Source: Burkholderia ubonensis
GTDB taxonomy: Bacteria > Pseudomonadota > Gammaproteobacteria > Burkholderiales > Burkholderiaceae
Length of the DNA: 64,000 nucleotides
Reading direction: 5' to 3'
Assembly: GCF_902833085.1 (NCBI RefSeq)
Contig: NZ_CADFEB010000014.1
Location: 124,001-188,000 of the forward strand
Shown here: positions 7,159 to 15,690 of the stretch, in pieces
Layout of the letters: every line of letters starts with the position of its first letter
How positions within the stretch are numbered: the first letter of the stretch is position 1
Program-made: the position numbers and the translations under genes
The notes under the pieces: model-generated
What the model saw: only the letters and a program-made list of their open reading frames with translations
Databases searched by the model: none
Told to the model about the DNA's origin: nothing

Positions 7159-8550
7159 TTAATGGGGCTTGAAGCGCACCCGCTCCGGCGGCTGCTTGAA
7201 CGTGCCAAGCGGCGTCCAGACCGGCATGCCGAGGAAGAACGCGAAGTAGATCAGCGCGCACACCTGCGCGATCACCGTCGCGGTCGGTGACGGCGGCCGC
7301 GTGCCGAGGAACGCAAGGGTCAGGAATGCGACGACGAAGATCCCGAGGAACACCTTGTGGAACAGCGGGCGATAACGGATCGACTTCACCGGGCTGCGGT
7401 CGAGCCACGGCAGGAAGAACAGCGACACCACCGCCGAGCCCATCACGACGACGCCCCAGAACTTCGATTCCGTCAGGTACATGAACACGACGATCGCGGC
7501 CGACAGCACCGGCAGCCCGAGCCGCCACTTGCCGCGCGCGCGCAGCAGCGCGAGCACGCCGAGCAGCGCGATCACGATCATCAGCACGATCTTGAACGGG
7601 TCGGTGGTCGCGCGCAGCATCGCGTAGAACGCGGTGAAGTACCAGACCGGCGCGATTTCCGGCGGCGTCTGCAGCGGGTTCGCGGGAACGAAGTTGTTCG
7701 CCTCGAGGAAGTAGCCGCCCATTTCCGGCGCAAAGAACACGATCAGCGCGAACACGATCAGGAACCCGCACACACCGAAGAAGTCGTGCACCGAGTAGTA
7801 CGGATGGAACGGAATGCCGTCGAGCGGAATGCCGTTCGCATCCTTCTTTTTCTTGATCTCGATGCCGTCCGGGTTGTTCGACCCCACTTCATGGAGCGCG
7901 ACGAGGTGCGCGATCACGAGGCCGATCAGCACGAGCGGAATCGCGATCACATGGAATGCGAAGAAACGGTTCAGCGTGACGTCGGACACGACGTAGTCGC
8001 CGCGGATCCACAGCGACAGGTCGGGGCCGATGAACGGAATCGCCGAGAACAGGTTCACGATCACCTGCGCGCCCCAGAAGGACATCTGGCCCCACGGCAG
8101 CAGATAGCCGAAGAACGCCTCGGCCATCAGGCACAGGAAGATCGCGCAGCCGAAGATCCACACGAGCTCGCGCGGCTTGCGGTACGAGCCGTACATCAGC
8201 CCGCGGAACATGTGCAGGTAGACGACGACGAAGAACATCGACGCGCCCGTCGAGTGCATGTACCGGATCAGCCAGCCCCACGGCACTTCGCGCATGATGT
8301 ACTCGACCGACGCGAACGCGAGCGTCGAGTCGGGCTTGTAGTTCATCGTCAGGAAAATGCCGGTGACGATCTGGTTGACGAGCACGAGCAGCGCGAGCGA
8401 GCCGAAGAAGTACCAGAAGTTGAAGTTCTTCGGCGCGTAGTACTCGGTCATATGCTTCTTGAGCATGACCGTCCACGGAAAGCGCGCATCGATCCAGCCG
8501 GTGAGACCCGTCGTCGTCGTCGTGACTTCGTTGTGCTCGGTCGTCGCCAT
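7159..8550 (-). CDS. petB: Cytochrome b subunit of the bc1 complex
   Basis: The protein is 463 residues from the ATG at 8550. The open frame runs further upstream through petA, but the N-terminus MATTEHNEV and the TAATG overlap with the petA stop fix the start. It has eight or more hydrophobic segments and the two bis-histidine haem pairs, in HSTGASMFFVVVYLH (helix B) and HVIAIPLVLIGLVIAHLVALH (helix D region, with one or two of these His as ligands). The Qo-site motif normally written PEWY reads PVWY here (IAPVWYFTAFYAML). It oxidises ubiquinol and recycles electrons through the Q cycle. Confidence 0.97.
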   Translation of the reverse strand: MATTEHNEVTTTTTGLTGWIDARFPWTVMLKKHMTEYYAPKNFNFWYFFGSLALLVLVNQIVTGIFLTMNYKPDSTLAFASVEYIMREVPWGWLIRYMHSTGASMFFVVVYLHMFRGLMYGSYRKPRELVWIFGCAIFLCLMAEAFFGYLLPWGQMSFWGAQVIVNLFSAIPFIGPDLSLWIRGDYVVSDVTLNRFFAFHVIAIPLVLIGLVIAHLVALHEVGSNNPDGIEIKKKKDANGIPLDGIPFHPYYSVHDFFGVCGFLIVFALIVFFAPEMGGYFLEANNFVPANPLQTPPEIAPVWYFTAFYAMLRATTDPFKIVLMIVIALLGVLALLRARGKWRLGLPVLSAAIVVFMYLTESKFWGVVVMGSAVVSLFFLPWLDRSPVKSIRYRPLFHKVFLGIFVVAFLTLAFLGTRPPSPTATVIAQVCALIYFAFFLGMPVWTPLGTFKQPPERVRFKPH

Positions 8551-9170
8551 TACGCTTCTCCTTTCTCGTCCCTGCCGATCACGAGCGTCGTCGCCGACGT
8601 GAACATGTAGGGCGGGACGTCGAGATTCTGCGGCGCCGGCTTGTTCCTGAAGACGCGGCCGGCGAGGTCGTAGGTCGAACCGTGGCACGGGCACAGGAAG
8701 CCGCCCGGCCAGTCGTCGGGCAGGTTCGGCTGCGGGCCCGTCTGGAAGCGTTGGGATGGCGTGCAGCCGAGGTGCGTGCACACGGCCATCACGACGAGGA
8801 TGTTCTTGCGGTCGGCCCGCGAGCGATATTCGTTCGCGCAATAAGCCGGCAACGGCATCGAATAGGGGTTCTTGCTGGTCGGATCGGCGACTTCCTTGTC
8901 GGCCTTGGTCACGTCGGCGAGCATCGCGTCGGTGCGGTTCAGCACCCAGACGGGCTTGCCGCGCCACGGCACGGTGAGCATCTCGCCGGGCTTCAGCGCG
9001 CCGATATCGACTTCGACCGGCGCGCCGGCCGCTTTCGCTTTCGCCGACGGCGCCAGCGACGCCGCGAACGGGATAACGGTGGCGACGCCTCCCACGCCAC
9101 TTGCTACGGATGTCGCAATCAGCCAGGTACGGCGGCCGCTGTCGACGCGTTTCTCTTCCTTGTCTCGCAT
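8550..9170 (-). CDS. petA: Rieske iron-sulfur subunit of the bc1 complex
   Basis: The protein is 206 residues from the ATG at 9170, the start usual for this family; the frame stays open to 9248 (232 residues), with another ATG at 9215. The N-terminus holds a twin-arginine type anchor (GRRTWLIATS, then GGVATVIPFAASLAPS), so the folded [2Fe-2S] protein is probably inserted by Tat. The cluster-binding boxes are CTHLGC and CPCHGS, each giving one Cys and one His ligand and the disulfide. The stop overlaps the petB start by one base. It is the first gene of petABC. Confidence 0.96.
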   Translation of the reverse strand: MRDKEEKRVDSGRRTWLIATSVASGVGGVATVIPFAASLAPSAKAKAAGAPVEVDIGALKPGEMLTVPWRGKPVWVLNRTDAMLADVTKADKEVADPTSKNPYSMPLPAYCANEYRSRADRKNILVVMAVCTHLGCTPSQRFQTGPQPNLPDDWPGGFLCPCHGSTYDLAGRVFRNKPAPQNLDVPPYMFTSATTLVIGRDEKGEA

Positions 9171-9388
9171 CTCACGCCCCACTTCTGAGTTGGATTTTCC
9201 GTCACGACTTTCCATTCCGCCGCTAGTTTGCTCGAATGGAGTCGTCATTTACAAGGCCCGGAAATGAAAATCCATTCGAAGTGGTTGATAGTTAAGGGTT
9301 TCCCCCCACCACTCGAGTGAATAATCCAATTCTCTTTTAAGCGTTTGCTACATTGCGTGTTTTCGATGCGCCGCCGCAATCCGGCCGC

Positions 9389-10135
9389 TCAGACCGGGTT
9401 ATGGATATCGATAAACAGGTGTTCGAGATCGAATCGCTCGGACAAATGAGCCCCGAGCGCCTGGATTCCGTAGCGTTCGGTTGCATGGTGCCCCGCCGCA
9501 ACGAACGCGACGCCGCTCTCCGCGGCCGCGTGCGTGACCGGCTCCGACACCTCGCCGGTGAGGAACACGTCGGCGCCGGCGTCGATCGCCGCGTCGAAAT
9601 AGCTCTGCGCGGCGCCCGTGCACCACGCGATGCGGCGCAGCTGCTGTTCCGGGTCGCCGAGCACGAGCGGCGTGCGGCTGAGGGTGCGCTCGACCTTCGC
9701 GACGAAGTGCTCGAGCGTCACCGGCATCGGCAGCGTGGCCATCCAGCCGAGGTCGCCGTCGCCGAAACGCGCTTCGCCGATCAGCCCGAGCTTCGCGCCG
9801 AGCTGCGCGTTGTTGCCGAATTCGGGGTGCGCGTCGAGCGGCAGGTGGAACGCGAACAGGTTCAGGTCGTTCGCGAGCAGCAGCTTCAGGCGCCGGTATT
9901 TGCGGCCGGTGATCTGCGGCGCCTCGTTGCGCCAGAAGTAGCCGTGATGGACCAGTACCGCATCCGCCCCCCATTCGAGCGCCGCTTCGAGAAACGCCGC
10001 CGACGCGGTCACGCCGGTCGCGATCTTCTCGACCTTGCGGCGGCCCTCGACCTGCAGCCCGTTCGGGCAATAGTCCTTGAACCGCGCGGTTTCGAGGGTA
10101 TTGTTCAAGTACAATTCGAGTTCGATCCGATCCAT
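9389..10135 (-). CDS. Nif3-like dinuclear metal centre hexameric protein
   Basis: The protein is 248 residues from the ATG at 10135, opening MDRIELELYLNNTLE. The metal-binding signatures of the YbgI/NIF3 (DUF34) family are present: HHGYFWRN near residue 65, and near the C-terminus GHHATERYGIQALG. Family members form a toroidal hexamer with a di-metal site; suggested roles include GTP cyclohydrolase I-like chemistry or metal-dependent hydrolysis, with no settled function. Its start is only 21 bases from the divergent protease gene. Confidence 0.9.
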   Translation of the reverse strand: MDRIELELYLNNTLETARFKDYCPNGLQVEGRRKVEKIATGVTASAAFLEAALEWGADAVLVHHGYFWRNEAPQITGRKYRRLKLLLANDLNLFAFHLPLDAHPEFGNNAQLGAKLGLIGEARFGDGDLGWMATLPMPVTLEHFVAKVERTLSRTPLVLGDPEQQLRRIAWCTGAAQSYFDAAIDAGADVFLTGEVSEPVTHAAAESGVAFVAAGHHATERYGIQALGAHLSERFDLEHLFIDIHNPV

Positions 10136-10156
10136 ATAAACCTCTAGTCCATTCAG

Positions 10157-11362
10157 ATGCTTAGACGCTTCTGGCTGTTCTTCGCGCAGGCGGTCACGGT
10201 GCTGCTCGCGCTGATGTTCATCGTCGTGACGCTCAAGCCGCAATGGCTGCAACGGCAAGGACAGCTCGGCAAGCAGCTCGCCACGCCGATCGTCGCCCTG
10301 CGCGAAGTCGCGCCCGGCATCGGCGGCGCACCTGCGACCACGTCGTACGCCGACGCCGCGCAAAAGGCGATGCCTGCAGTCGTCAACGTGTTCTCCAGCA
10401 AGGACGGCTCGCTGCCGCCCGATCCGCGCGCGAAGGATCCGCTGTTCCGCTATTTCTTCGGTGACCGCAACGCCCGCAAGCAGCAGGACGAGCCGGCGGC
10501 CAACCTCGGTTCGGGCGTTATCGTGAGCCCGGAAGGTTACATTCTAACGAACCAGCACGTCGTCGACGGCGCCGACCAGATCGAAGTCGCGCTCGCCGAC
10601 GGCCGCACGGCCACCGCGAAGGTGATCGGCATCGATCCGGAGACCGACCTCGCGGTGCTCAAGATCAACATGACCGACCTGCCGACGATCACGCTCGGCC
10701 GCTCCGACCAGTCGCGCGTCGGCGACGTCGTGCTCGCGATCGGCAATCCGTTCGGCGTCGGCCAGACGGTGACGATGGGGATCATCAGCGCGCTCGGCCG
10801 CAATCACCTCGGCATCAACACGTTCGAGAACTTCATCCAGACCGACGCGCCGATCAACCCGGGCAACTCCGGCGGCGCGCTCGTCGACGTGAACGGCAAC
10901 CTGCTCGGCATCAACACGGCGATCTATTCGCGCTCGGGCGGCTCGCTCGGCATCGGCTTCGCCATTCCGGTGTCGACCGCGCGCACCGTGCTCGAGAGCA
11001 TCATCACGACGGGCTCGGTCACGCGCGGCTGGATCGGCGTCGAGCCGCAGGACGTCACACCGGAGATCGCCGAGTCGTTCGGCCTGCAGCAGAAATCGGG
11101 CGCGATCGTCGCGGGCGTGCTGCAGGGCGGCCCGGCCGACAAGGCGGGCATCAAGCCGGGCGACATCCTCGTGTCGGTCAACGGCGAGGAGATCACCGAC
11201 ACGACCAAGCTGCTGAACGTCGTCGCGCAGATCAAGCCGGGCGCGACGGCCAAGGTGCACGTCGTGCGCAAGGGCAAGGAGCTCGACGTGAACGTCATGA
11301 TCGGCAAGCGCCCGCCGCCGCCGAAGCAGGCGCTCGACGAGCAGGACAGCGACACCGAATGA
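10157..11362 (+). CDS. Membrane-anchored Do/DegS-type serine protease
   Basis: The protein is 401 residues. One N-terminal membrane segment (about residues 5-25, FWLFFAQAVTVLLALMFIVV) is not followed by a signal-peptidase site, so the protein is anchored and faces the periplasm. The trypsin-like domain carries the triad His134 (TNQHVV), Asp164 (ETDLAVLK) and Ser238 (GNSGGAL). A single PDZ domain follows (about 290-385). One PDZ plus an anchor matches DegS rather than DegP, so it may start sigma-E-type envelope stress proteolysis, but no rseA/rpoE lies nearby and the role is inferred. It is one of the few plus-strand genes; a bidirectional terminator at 11405 separates it from tatC. Confidence 0.93.
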   Translation: MLRRFWLFFAQAVTVLLALMFIVVTLKPQWLQRQGQLGKQLATPIVALREVAPGIGGAPATTSYADAAQKAMPAVVNVFSSKDGSLPPDPRAKDPLFRYFFGDRNARKQQDEPAANLGSGVIVSPEGYILTNQHVVDGADQIEVALADGRTATAKVIGIDPETDLAVLKINMTDLPTITLGRSDQSRVGDVVLAIGNPFGVGQTVTMGIISALGRNHLGINTFENFIQTDAPINPGNSGGALVDVNGNLLGINTAIYSRSGGSLGIGFAIPVSTARTVLESIITTGSVTRGWIGVEPQDVTPEIAESFGLQQKSGAIVAGVLQGGPADKAGIKPGDILVSVNGEEITDTTKLLNVVAQIKPGATAKVHVVRKGKELDVNVMIGKRPPPPKQALDEQDSDTE

Positions 11363-11404
11363 CGCCGTCGCCGGCGCGCCGCCTTTTTTCCGGTTCGCCC
11401 GCAT

Positions 11405-11436
11405 AAAAAAATGGCAGCCGACCGGCTGCCATTTTT
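11405..11436. terminator. Bidirectional terminator between the DegS-type gene and tatC
   Basis: The stem AAAAATGGCAGCC pairs with GGCTGCCATTTTT around GACC. The A-tract on one side and T-tract on the other let it stop both convergent transcripts. Confidence 0.9.
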
Positions 11437-11500
11437 GCTGGGGAATCGCTGCGCGAGAGGGGAATCGCCCGGTCGGGCTCCGTCACGCTGCCCGAAAGCG

Positions 11501-12283
11501 TCAGCTCGCGGCCTCGCCGTTCTCGGGCTCGGCTTGCGCCGGCTTCGGCACGAAGAACCGCGCCGCGAGGATCCCGGCCTCGTACAGCACGACGAGCGGC
11601 AGCGCGAGCATCAGCTGCGAAAACACGTCCGGCGGCGTGACGACCGCCGCGACGACGAAGGCGCCGACGATCACGTAGGGCCGGATCTCCTTCAGCTTCT
11701 TCACGGTCAGCACGCCCATCCGGACGAGCAGCACGACCACGATCGGCACCTCGAACGTCACCCCGAACGCGATGAACATCCCGAGCACGAAGCTCAGGTA
11801 ATTGTCGATATCGGTCGACATCTCCGCACCGAGCGGCGCGTTGTAGTGCGCCATCACGCGGAAGATCGTCGGGAACACGAGGAAGTACGCGAACGCCATC
11901 CCGCACAGGAACAGGACGTAGCTGCTGCCGACGAGCGGCACGACGAGCTTCTTCTCGTGCTGGTACAGCCCCGGCGCGACGAACGCCCAGATCTGGTACA
12001 GCACGACCGGCAGCGCGATCACGAGCGCGACGAGCATCGTCACCTTCATCGGCACGAAGAACGAGCCGGTGACATCCGTGACGATCATCCTGCCGCCCTT
12101 CGGCAGGTTCTCCATCAGCGGGCGCGCGAGCAGCCGGAAGATGTCCGGCGCCCAGTAGACGAGCCCGAGGAACACGACGATCACGGCGAGCCCCGCACGG
12201 ATGATGCGATCGCGGAGCTCGACGAGATGGGAGATGAAGGTTTCTTCCGGGCCTTCGTCCGGATTCTGCTGGGGGTCGCTCAC
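11501..12283 (-). CDS. tatC: Sec-independent protein translocase TatC
   Basis: The protein is 260 residues, starting at a GTG (12283) with GAGGG upstream. TatC is the receptor of the twin-arginine translocase: it binds RR signal peptides in the inner membrane and recruits TatA. The N-terminus ETFISHLVELRDRIIRA is the family hallmark, and six hydrophobic segments follow (for example AGLAVIVVFLGLVYW, MVALVIALPVVLYQIW and the C-terminal LMLALPLVVLYEAGILAARFF). It is the last gene of tatABC. PetA and MsrP in this window are probable clients. Confidence 0.97.
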   Translation of the reverse strand: MSDPQQNPDEGPEETFISHLVELRDRIIRAGLAVIVVFLGLVYWAPDIFRLLARPLMENLPKGGRMIVTDVTGSFFVPMKVTMLVALVIALPVVLYQIWAFVAPGLYQHEKKLVVPLVGSSYVLFLCGMAFAYFLVFPTIFRVMAHYNAPLGAEMSTDIDNYLSFVLGMFIAFGVTFEVPIVVVLLVRMGVLTVKKLKEIRPYVIVGAFVVAAVVTPPDVFSQLMLALPLVVLYEAGILAARFFVPKPAQAEPENGEAAS

Positions 12284-12324
12284 ACCGGCCCTCGGTTGGA
12301 TTGACGAGCGAGCATGCGCTCGGC

Positions 12325-12840
12325 TCAGAAGAAGCGCGTCGGCCGGCGCAGGCTCGCCGGCTGATGGCGCGCAACGCGCGCGGCGCCGGACTGCACGTGC
12401 GTGCGGCGCGTGGTGGCGCGCTTGTACCAGACGGGCGTCGCCGCCTGCTTGACCCGCCAGTTACGGCGCTTCGGCGCCGACGCGGCGGTGCCGCCGAGCC
12501 ACGACGATGCGGACGGCGAGCCGGAGCCGTCGACCGTTTCGGTCGCGCCGCCGACCGCCGAATTCCACGCGGCGTTCAGGTCCTGCTCGTGCTCGCGCAG
12601 GTTGTCGTGAATCGTGGTCTCGACATTGCGCGCGGCGGTCTCGAAATCGCTTTTCATCGTCCGCAGCGCGTCGAGCTCGATCTCGCGCGAGACCTCGGCC
12701 TTCACGTCGTTGATGTAGCGCTGCGCGCGGCCGAACAGCGCGCCCGCCGTGCGTGCGACACGCGGCAGGCGCTCGGGGCCGAGCACCACGAGCGCGACGA
12801 CGCCGATCAGCGCCATCTTCGAAAGACCGAGATCCAGCAT
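12325..12840 (-). CDS. tatB: Sec-independent protein translocase TatB
   Basis: The protein is 171 residues. Its N-terminal membrane helix (MLDLGLSKMALIGVVALVVLGPERLP) carries the conserved glutamate-proline hinge, followed by an amphipathic helix (RVARTAGALFGRAQRYINDV) and a long charged, low-complexity tail. TatB pairs with TatC in the signal-peptide receptor. The gap to tatC is 41 bases and to tatA 26 bases. Confidence 0.96.
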   Translation of the reverse strand: MLDLGLSKMALIGVVALVVLGPERLPRVARTAGALFGRAQRYINDVKAEVSREIELDALRTMKSDFETAARNVETTIHDNLREHEQDLNAAWNSAVGGATETVDGSGSPSASSWLGGTAASAPKRRNWRVKQAATPVWYKRATTRRTHVQSGAARVARHQPASLRRPTRFF

Positions 12841-12866
12841 GGAGAATGCCCGTCAGCGTGCCGGCG

Positions 12867-13100
12867 TCACGCCTTGTTCGAATCGGAACGCGTCGTTTCC
12901 TTCGCGTTGACGTCCACCGAGCCCGAACGCGGCAGTTGCTGCGCGTCGGCCGAAGGTGCGTCGGCGTCCTTCATGCCGTCCTTGAACCCCTTCACGGCGC
13001 TGCCAAGATCGTTGCCGATGTTGCGCAGCTTCTTCGTGCCGAAAACCAGCGCGACGATCAGCAGCACGATCAGCCAGTGCCAAATGCTCAATCCACCCAT
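12867..13100 (-). CDS. tatA: Sec-independent protein translocase TatA
   Basis: The protein is 77 residues from the ATG at 13100, which has GGAGAG nine bases upstream; the open frame reaches 13166, but MGGLSIWHWLIVLLIVALVF is the canonical TatA N-terminus. The FGTKKLRNIG hinge and amphipathic helix DLGSAVKGFKDGM follow. TatA oligomerises to form the passage for folded proteins. It is the first gene of tatABC. Confidence 0.97.
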   Translation of the reverse strand: MGGLSIWHWLIVLLIVALVFGTKKLRNIGNDLGSAVKGFKDGMKDADAPSADAQQLPRSGSVDVNAKETTRSDSNKA

Positions 13101-13190
13101 GATGAAACTCTCCTCAACCACGCCGCTTGCGGCGCAAATCGCCGGCGCTGCGCCGGCGTCGACCATCGACGCGGGAAACGCCCCGCGCCG

Positions 13191-13556
13191 TCAACCCATC
13201 CGGTGCCAGGGGCGCGGGCCCGCCAGGATATGCGCGTGCAGGTGGTACACCTCCTGCCCGCCGCCGGGGCCCGTATTGATCACCGTGCGAAAACCGGTTT
13301 CGCCGCCGTGATAGGCCACGCCGAGCTGCTCGGCCAGGCGGGCGACGAGCACCAGCATTCTACCAAGCAGCGGCGCGTCCTCTTCCCCGGCCGACGACAG
13401 CGTCGGCAGGTGCTTGCGCGGAATCACGAGCACGTGCGTCTCGGCCGCCGGGCGGATGTCGCGGAACGCGACGAACTCTTCATCCTCGTGCACCTTCGTG
13501 CTCGGAATCTCGCCTGCCGCGATCTTGCAGAACAGGCAATTCGGATCGTGACTCAT
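13191..13556 (-). CDS. HIT-family (HinT-like) nucleotide hydrolase
   Basis: The protein is 121 residues. The histidine triad HLHAHIL lies near residue 105, with an N-terminal CLFCKIAAGEIPS that is typical of HinT-type purine nucleoside phosphoramidases. CLFC at residues 8-11, with further His residues, may bind zinc, as in some family members. It lies between tatA and the his operon, a neighbourhood often seen in beta-proteobacteria. Confidence 0.93.
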   Translation of the reverse strand: MSHDPNCLFCKIAAGEIPSTKVHEDEEFVAFRDIRPAAETHVLVIPRKHLPTLSSAGEEDAPLLGRMLVLVARLAEQLGVAYHGGETGFRTVINTGPGGGQEVYHLHAHILAGPRPWHRMG

Positions 13557-13583
13557 GTTGCTCCTGAGGTGCGCGCCGCGGTG

Positions 13584-13973
13584 TCAGAACCACGCCTGCG
13601 GATCGAGCGCCTTGTTGTCGTTCAAATACAGCCAGCCCTTGATGATACGGTACAGCGTCCAGATCCAGACCGCTCCCAGCACCAGAAAACCGATGCCGAC
13701 GAACAGCAGCGCGAAGCCGATCACGTACGCGATCAGCGCGCGCCAGAACGTGCGGATCTGCCATTCGAAATGATCCGCGTACGGCGTCCCGGCCGTGTCG
13801 TCGCGCTTCACGTAGTTGATGATGATCGCGATGAGACCCGTGATGCCGCCCGTCAGCCAGTGCACGGCATAGAGCCCGTACAGCACGTGAGTCAGCGTGC
13901 GCAACCCGTTCAGGCGCTCGCTTTCCGCGCCGCCCGGAACCGACGGCGGGAACTGGCTTGGCGTATCCGTCAT
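13584..13973 (-). CDS. DUF4870-type small membrane protein
   Basis: The protein is 129 residues from the ATG at 13973, opening MTDTPSQFPP; the frame is open to 13997. Three hydrophobic segments (ALTHVLYGLYAVHWL-like, TGLIAIIINYV, and the long ALIAYVIGFALLFVGIGFLVLGAVW) and the DHFEWQIRTFWRA motif between them match the DUF4870 membrane family. Function is unknown. It lies 72 bases from hisE on the same strand and may be read through from the his operon. Confidence 0.8.
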   Translation of the reverse strand: MTDTPSQFPPSVPGGAESERLNGLRTLTHVLYGLYAVHWLTGGITGLIAIIINYVKRDDTAGTPYADHFEWQIRTFWRALIAYVIGFALLFVGIGFLVLGAVWIWTLYRIIKGWLYLNDNKALDPQAWF

Positions 13974-14045
13974 GATGCTACCCCCGTTCGATGACAATTC
14001 TTACAGTTTGCCACGATATGGCGGCCGGCCGCGCGACGATGCGTG

Positions 14046-14411
14046 TCAGCCGCCGTTTTCCTCGCGCTCGCGACGCTTGCGCAGCGCCTTTTCCTCGATG
14101 CCGGACATCCCTTCGCGACGCTCGAGCTCGGCGATCACGTCGGCCGGGCTCAGGTCGAAATGGGACAGCATCACGAGGCAATGGAACCACAGGTCCGCCA
14201 CCTCGCCGACGAGCGCCGTCGGCGCGCCGCCCTGGCGCACGTCCTTCGCGGCGAGCACGACTTCGGTCGCCTCCTCGCCGATCTTCTTCAGCACCGCGTC
14301 GTCGCCCTTGTGGAACAGGCGCGATACATACGATTGATCGGGATCGCCGCCCTTGCGGCTGTCGATCACGGCCGCGAGGCGCAGCAGCGTGTCTTCGGTC
14401 GTTTGCGTCAT
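14046..14411 (-). CDS. hisE: Phosphoribosyl-ATP pyrophosphatase
   Basis: The protein is 121 residues from the ATG at 14411. It performs step 2 of histidine synthesis, hydrolysing PR-ATP to PR-AMP. The MazG-like helical fold is shown by KIGEEATEVVLAAKD and GEVADLWFHCLVML, with the metal-binding Glu/Asp residues in place. It overlaps hisI by four bases (ATGA), so the two are translationally coupled. It is last in the operon. Confidence 0.96.
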   Translation of the reverse strand: MTQTTEDTLLRLAAVIDSRKGGDPDQSYVSRLFHKGDDAVLKKIGEEATEVVLAAKDVRQGGAPTALVGEVADLWFHCLVMLSHFDLSPADVIAELERREGMSGIEEKALRKRREREENGG

Positions 14412-14821
14412 TTGTAGATGTGTTCGGGGTCTTTCAGCACCGGCTCGACCGCGACCCAGTCGCCGCCATCGACGGTGCCTTCGAATTTCTGGAAGAAGCA
14501 CGAATGCCGGCCGGTGTGGCAGGCGATGCCCGACACCTGCTCGACTTTCAGCAGCACGACGTCCTCGTCGCAATCGAGGCGCACCTCATGCACGTGCTGC
14601 ACGTGGCCCGACTCCTCGCCCTTGAACCACAGGCGCTTGCGCGAGCGCGAATAATAGACCGCGCGCCGCGTTTCGATCGTTTTCGCCAACGCCTCGCGGT
14701 TCATCCACGCGAACATCAGCACGTCGTTGGTCGACGCTTCCTGCGCGATCACCGGCACGAGGCCGTTGTCGTCCCAGCGGACCTTGTCGAGCCACGCCGG
14801 CATTGCGTTATCCGTGCTCAT
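14408..14821 (-). CDS. hisI: Phosphoribosyl-AMP cyclohydrolase
   Basis: The protein is 137 residues from the ATG at 14821. It opens the adenine ring of PR-AMP, step 3 of histidine synthesis. The zinc-site residues are visible in DCDEDVVLL and the CHTGRHSCFF segment, and the N-terminal VLMFAWMNREAL is the family signature. It is separate from hisE (as in beta-proteobacteria) rather than fused as in E. coli. It overlaps hisF by one base (TGATG). Confidence 0.97.
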   Translation of the reverse strand: MSTDNAMPAWLDKVRWDDNGLVPVIAQEASTNDVLMFAWMNREALAKTIETRRAVYYSRSRKRLWFKGEESGHVQHVHEVRLDCDEDVVLLKVEQVSGIACHTGRHSCFFQKFEGTVDGGDWVAVEPVLKDPEHIYK

Positions 14822-15594
14822 CACAACCTCACCGGAATGCCCTGGCCGGCCATGAAGCGCTTCGCCTCGCCGACCGTGTGTTCGCCGTAGTGGAAGATGC
14901 TCGCCGCGAGCACCGCATCCGCGCGGCCTTCCTTGATGCCGTCCGCCAGGTGCTGCAGCGAGCCGACGCCGCCCGACGCGATCACCGGCACCGGCACCGC
15001 GTCCGACACGCCGCGCGTGAGCGCGAGGTCGAAGCCCGACTTCGTGCCGTCGCGATCCATGCTCGTCAGCAGGATCTCGCCCGCGCCGAGCTCGGCCATC
15101 CTGCGCGCCCACTCGATCGCGTCGAGCCCGGTACCCTTGCGGCCGCCGTGCGTGAACACTTCCCAGCGCGGCGTCTCGCCGTCGGCAGACACGCGCTTCG
15201 CGTCGATCGCGACGACGATGCATTGCGAGCCGTACTTGTCGGCCGCGTCGCGCACGAGCTGCGGGTTCGCGACCGCGGACGAGTTCATGCTGACCTTGTC
15301 CGCGCCCGCGTTCAGCAGGCGCCGGACGTCCTCGACGGCGCGCACGCCGCCGCCGACCGTCAGCGGGATGAAGACCTGCGACGCGACCGCCTCGATGATC
15401 GGCAGGATCAGGTCGCGCTGGTCGGACGTCGCTGTGATGTCGAGGAACGTCAGTTCGTCGGCGCCCTGCTCGTCGTAGCGGCGGGCGATCTCGACGGGAT
15501 CGCCCGCGTCGCGCAGTTCGACGAAGTTGACGCCCTTGACGACGCGCCCGGCGGTAACGTCCAGGCAGGGAATGATGCGTTTAGCTAGAGCCAT
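14821..15594 (-). CDS. hisF: Imidazole glycerol phosphate synthase cyclase subunit
   Basis: The protein is 257 residues from the ATG at 15594 (MALAKRIIPCLDV); the frame begins seven codons earlier. It is a TIM barrel with catalytic Asp in PCLDV and in the second half (SMDRDG), and two phosphate-binding loops. It accepts ammonia from HisH to make imidazole glycerol phosphate and AICAR. Confidence 0.98.
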   Translation of the reverse strand: MALAKRIIPCLDVTAGRVVKGVNFVELRDAGDPVEIARRYDEQGADELTFLDITATSDQRDLILPIIEAVASQVFIPLTVGGGVRAVEDVRRLLNAGADKVSMNSSAVANPQLVRDAADKYGSQCIVVAIDAKRVSADGETPRWEVFTHGGRKGTGLDAIEWARRMAELGAGEILLTSMDRDGTKSGFDLALTRGVSDAVPVPVIASGGVGSLQHLADGIKEGRADAVLAASIFHYGEHTVGEAKRFMAGQGIPVRL

Positions 15595-15620
15595 GATGTG
15601 CGCCAAGTGCCGCAAATAGG

Positions 15621-15640
15621 GGCGGCCGCGAGCGGCCGCC
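15621..15640. other. GC-rich hairpin between hisA and hisF
   Basis: GGCGGCCGC pairs exactly with GCGGCCGCC around two bases in the 96-base hisA-hisF gap. There is no T-tract, so it is unlikely to be a terminator; it may stabilise or pause the operon mRNA. Confidence 0.45.
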
Positions 15641-15690
15641 CGGTCAGGGCCGCCCGGCGGGCAGCCCCGGCAAGGGTGACGACGGCCGGA

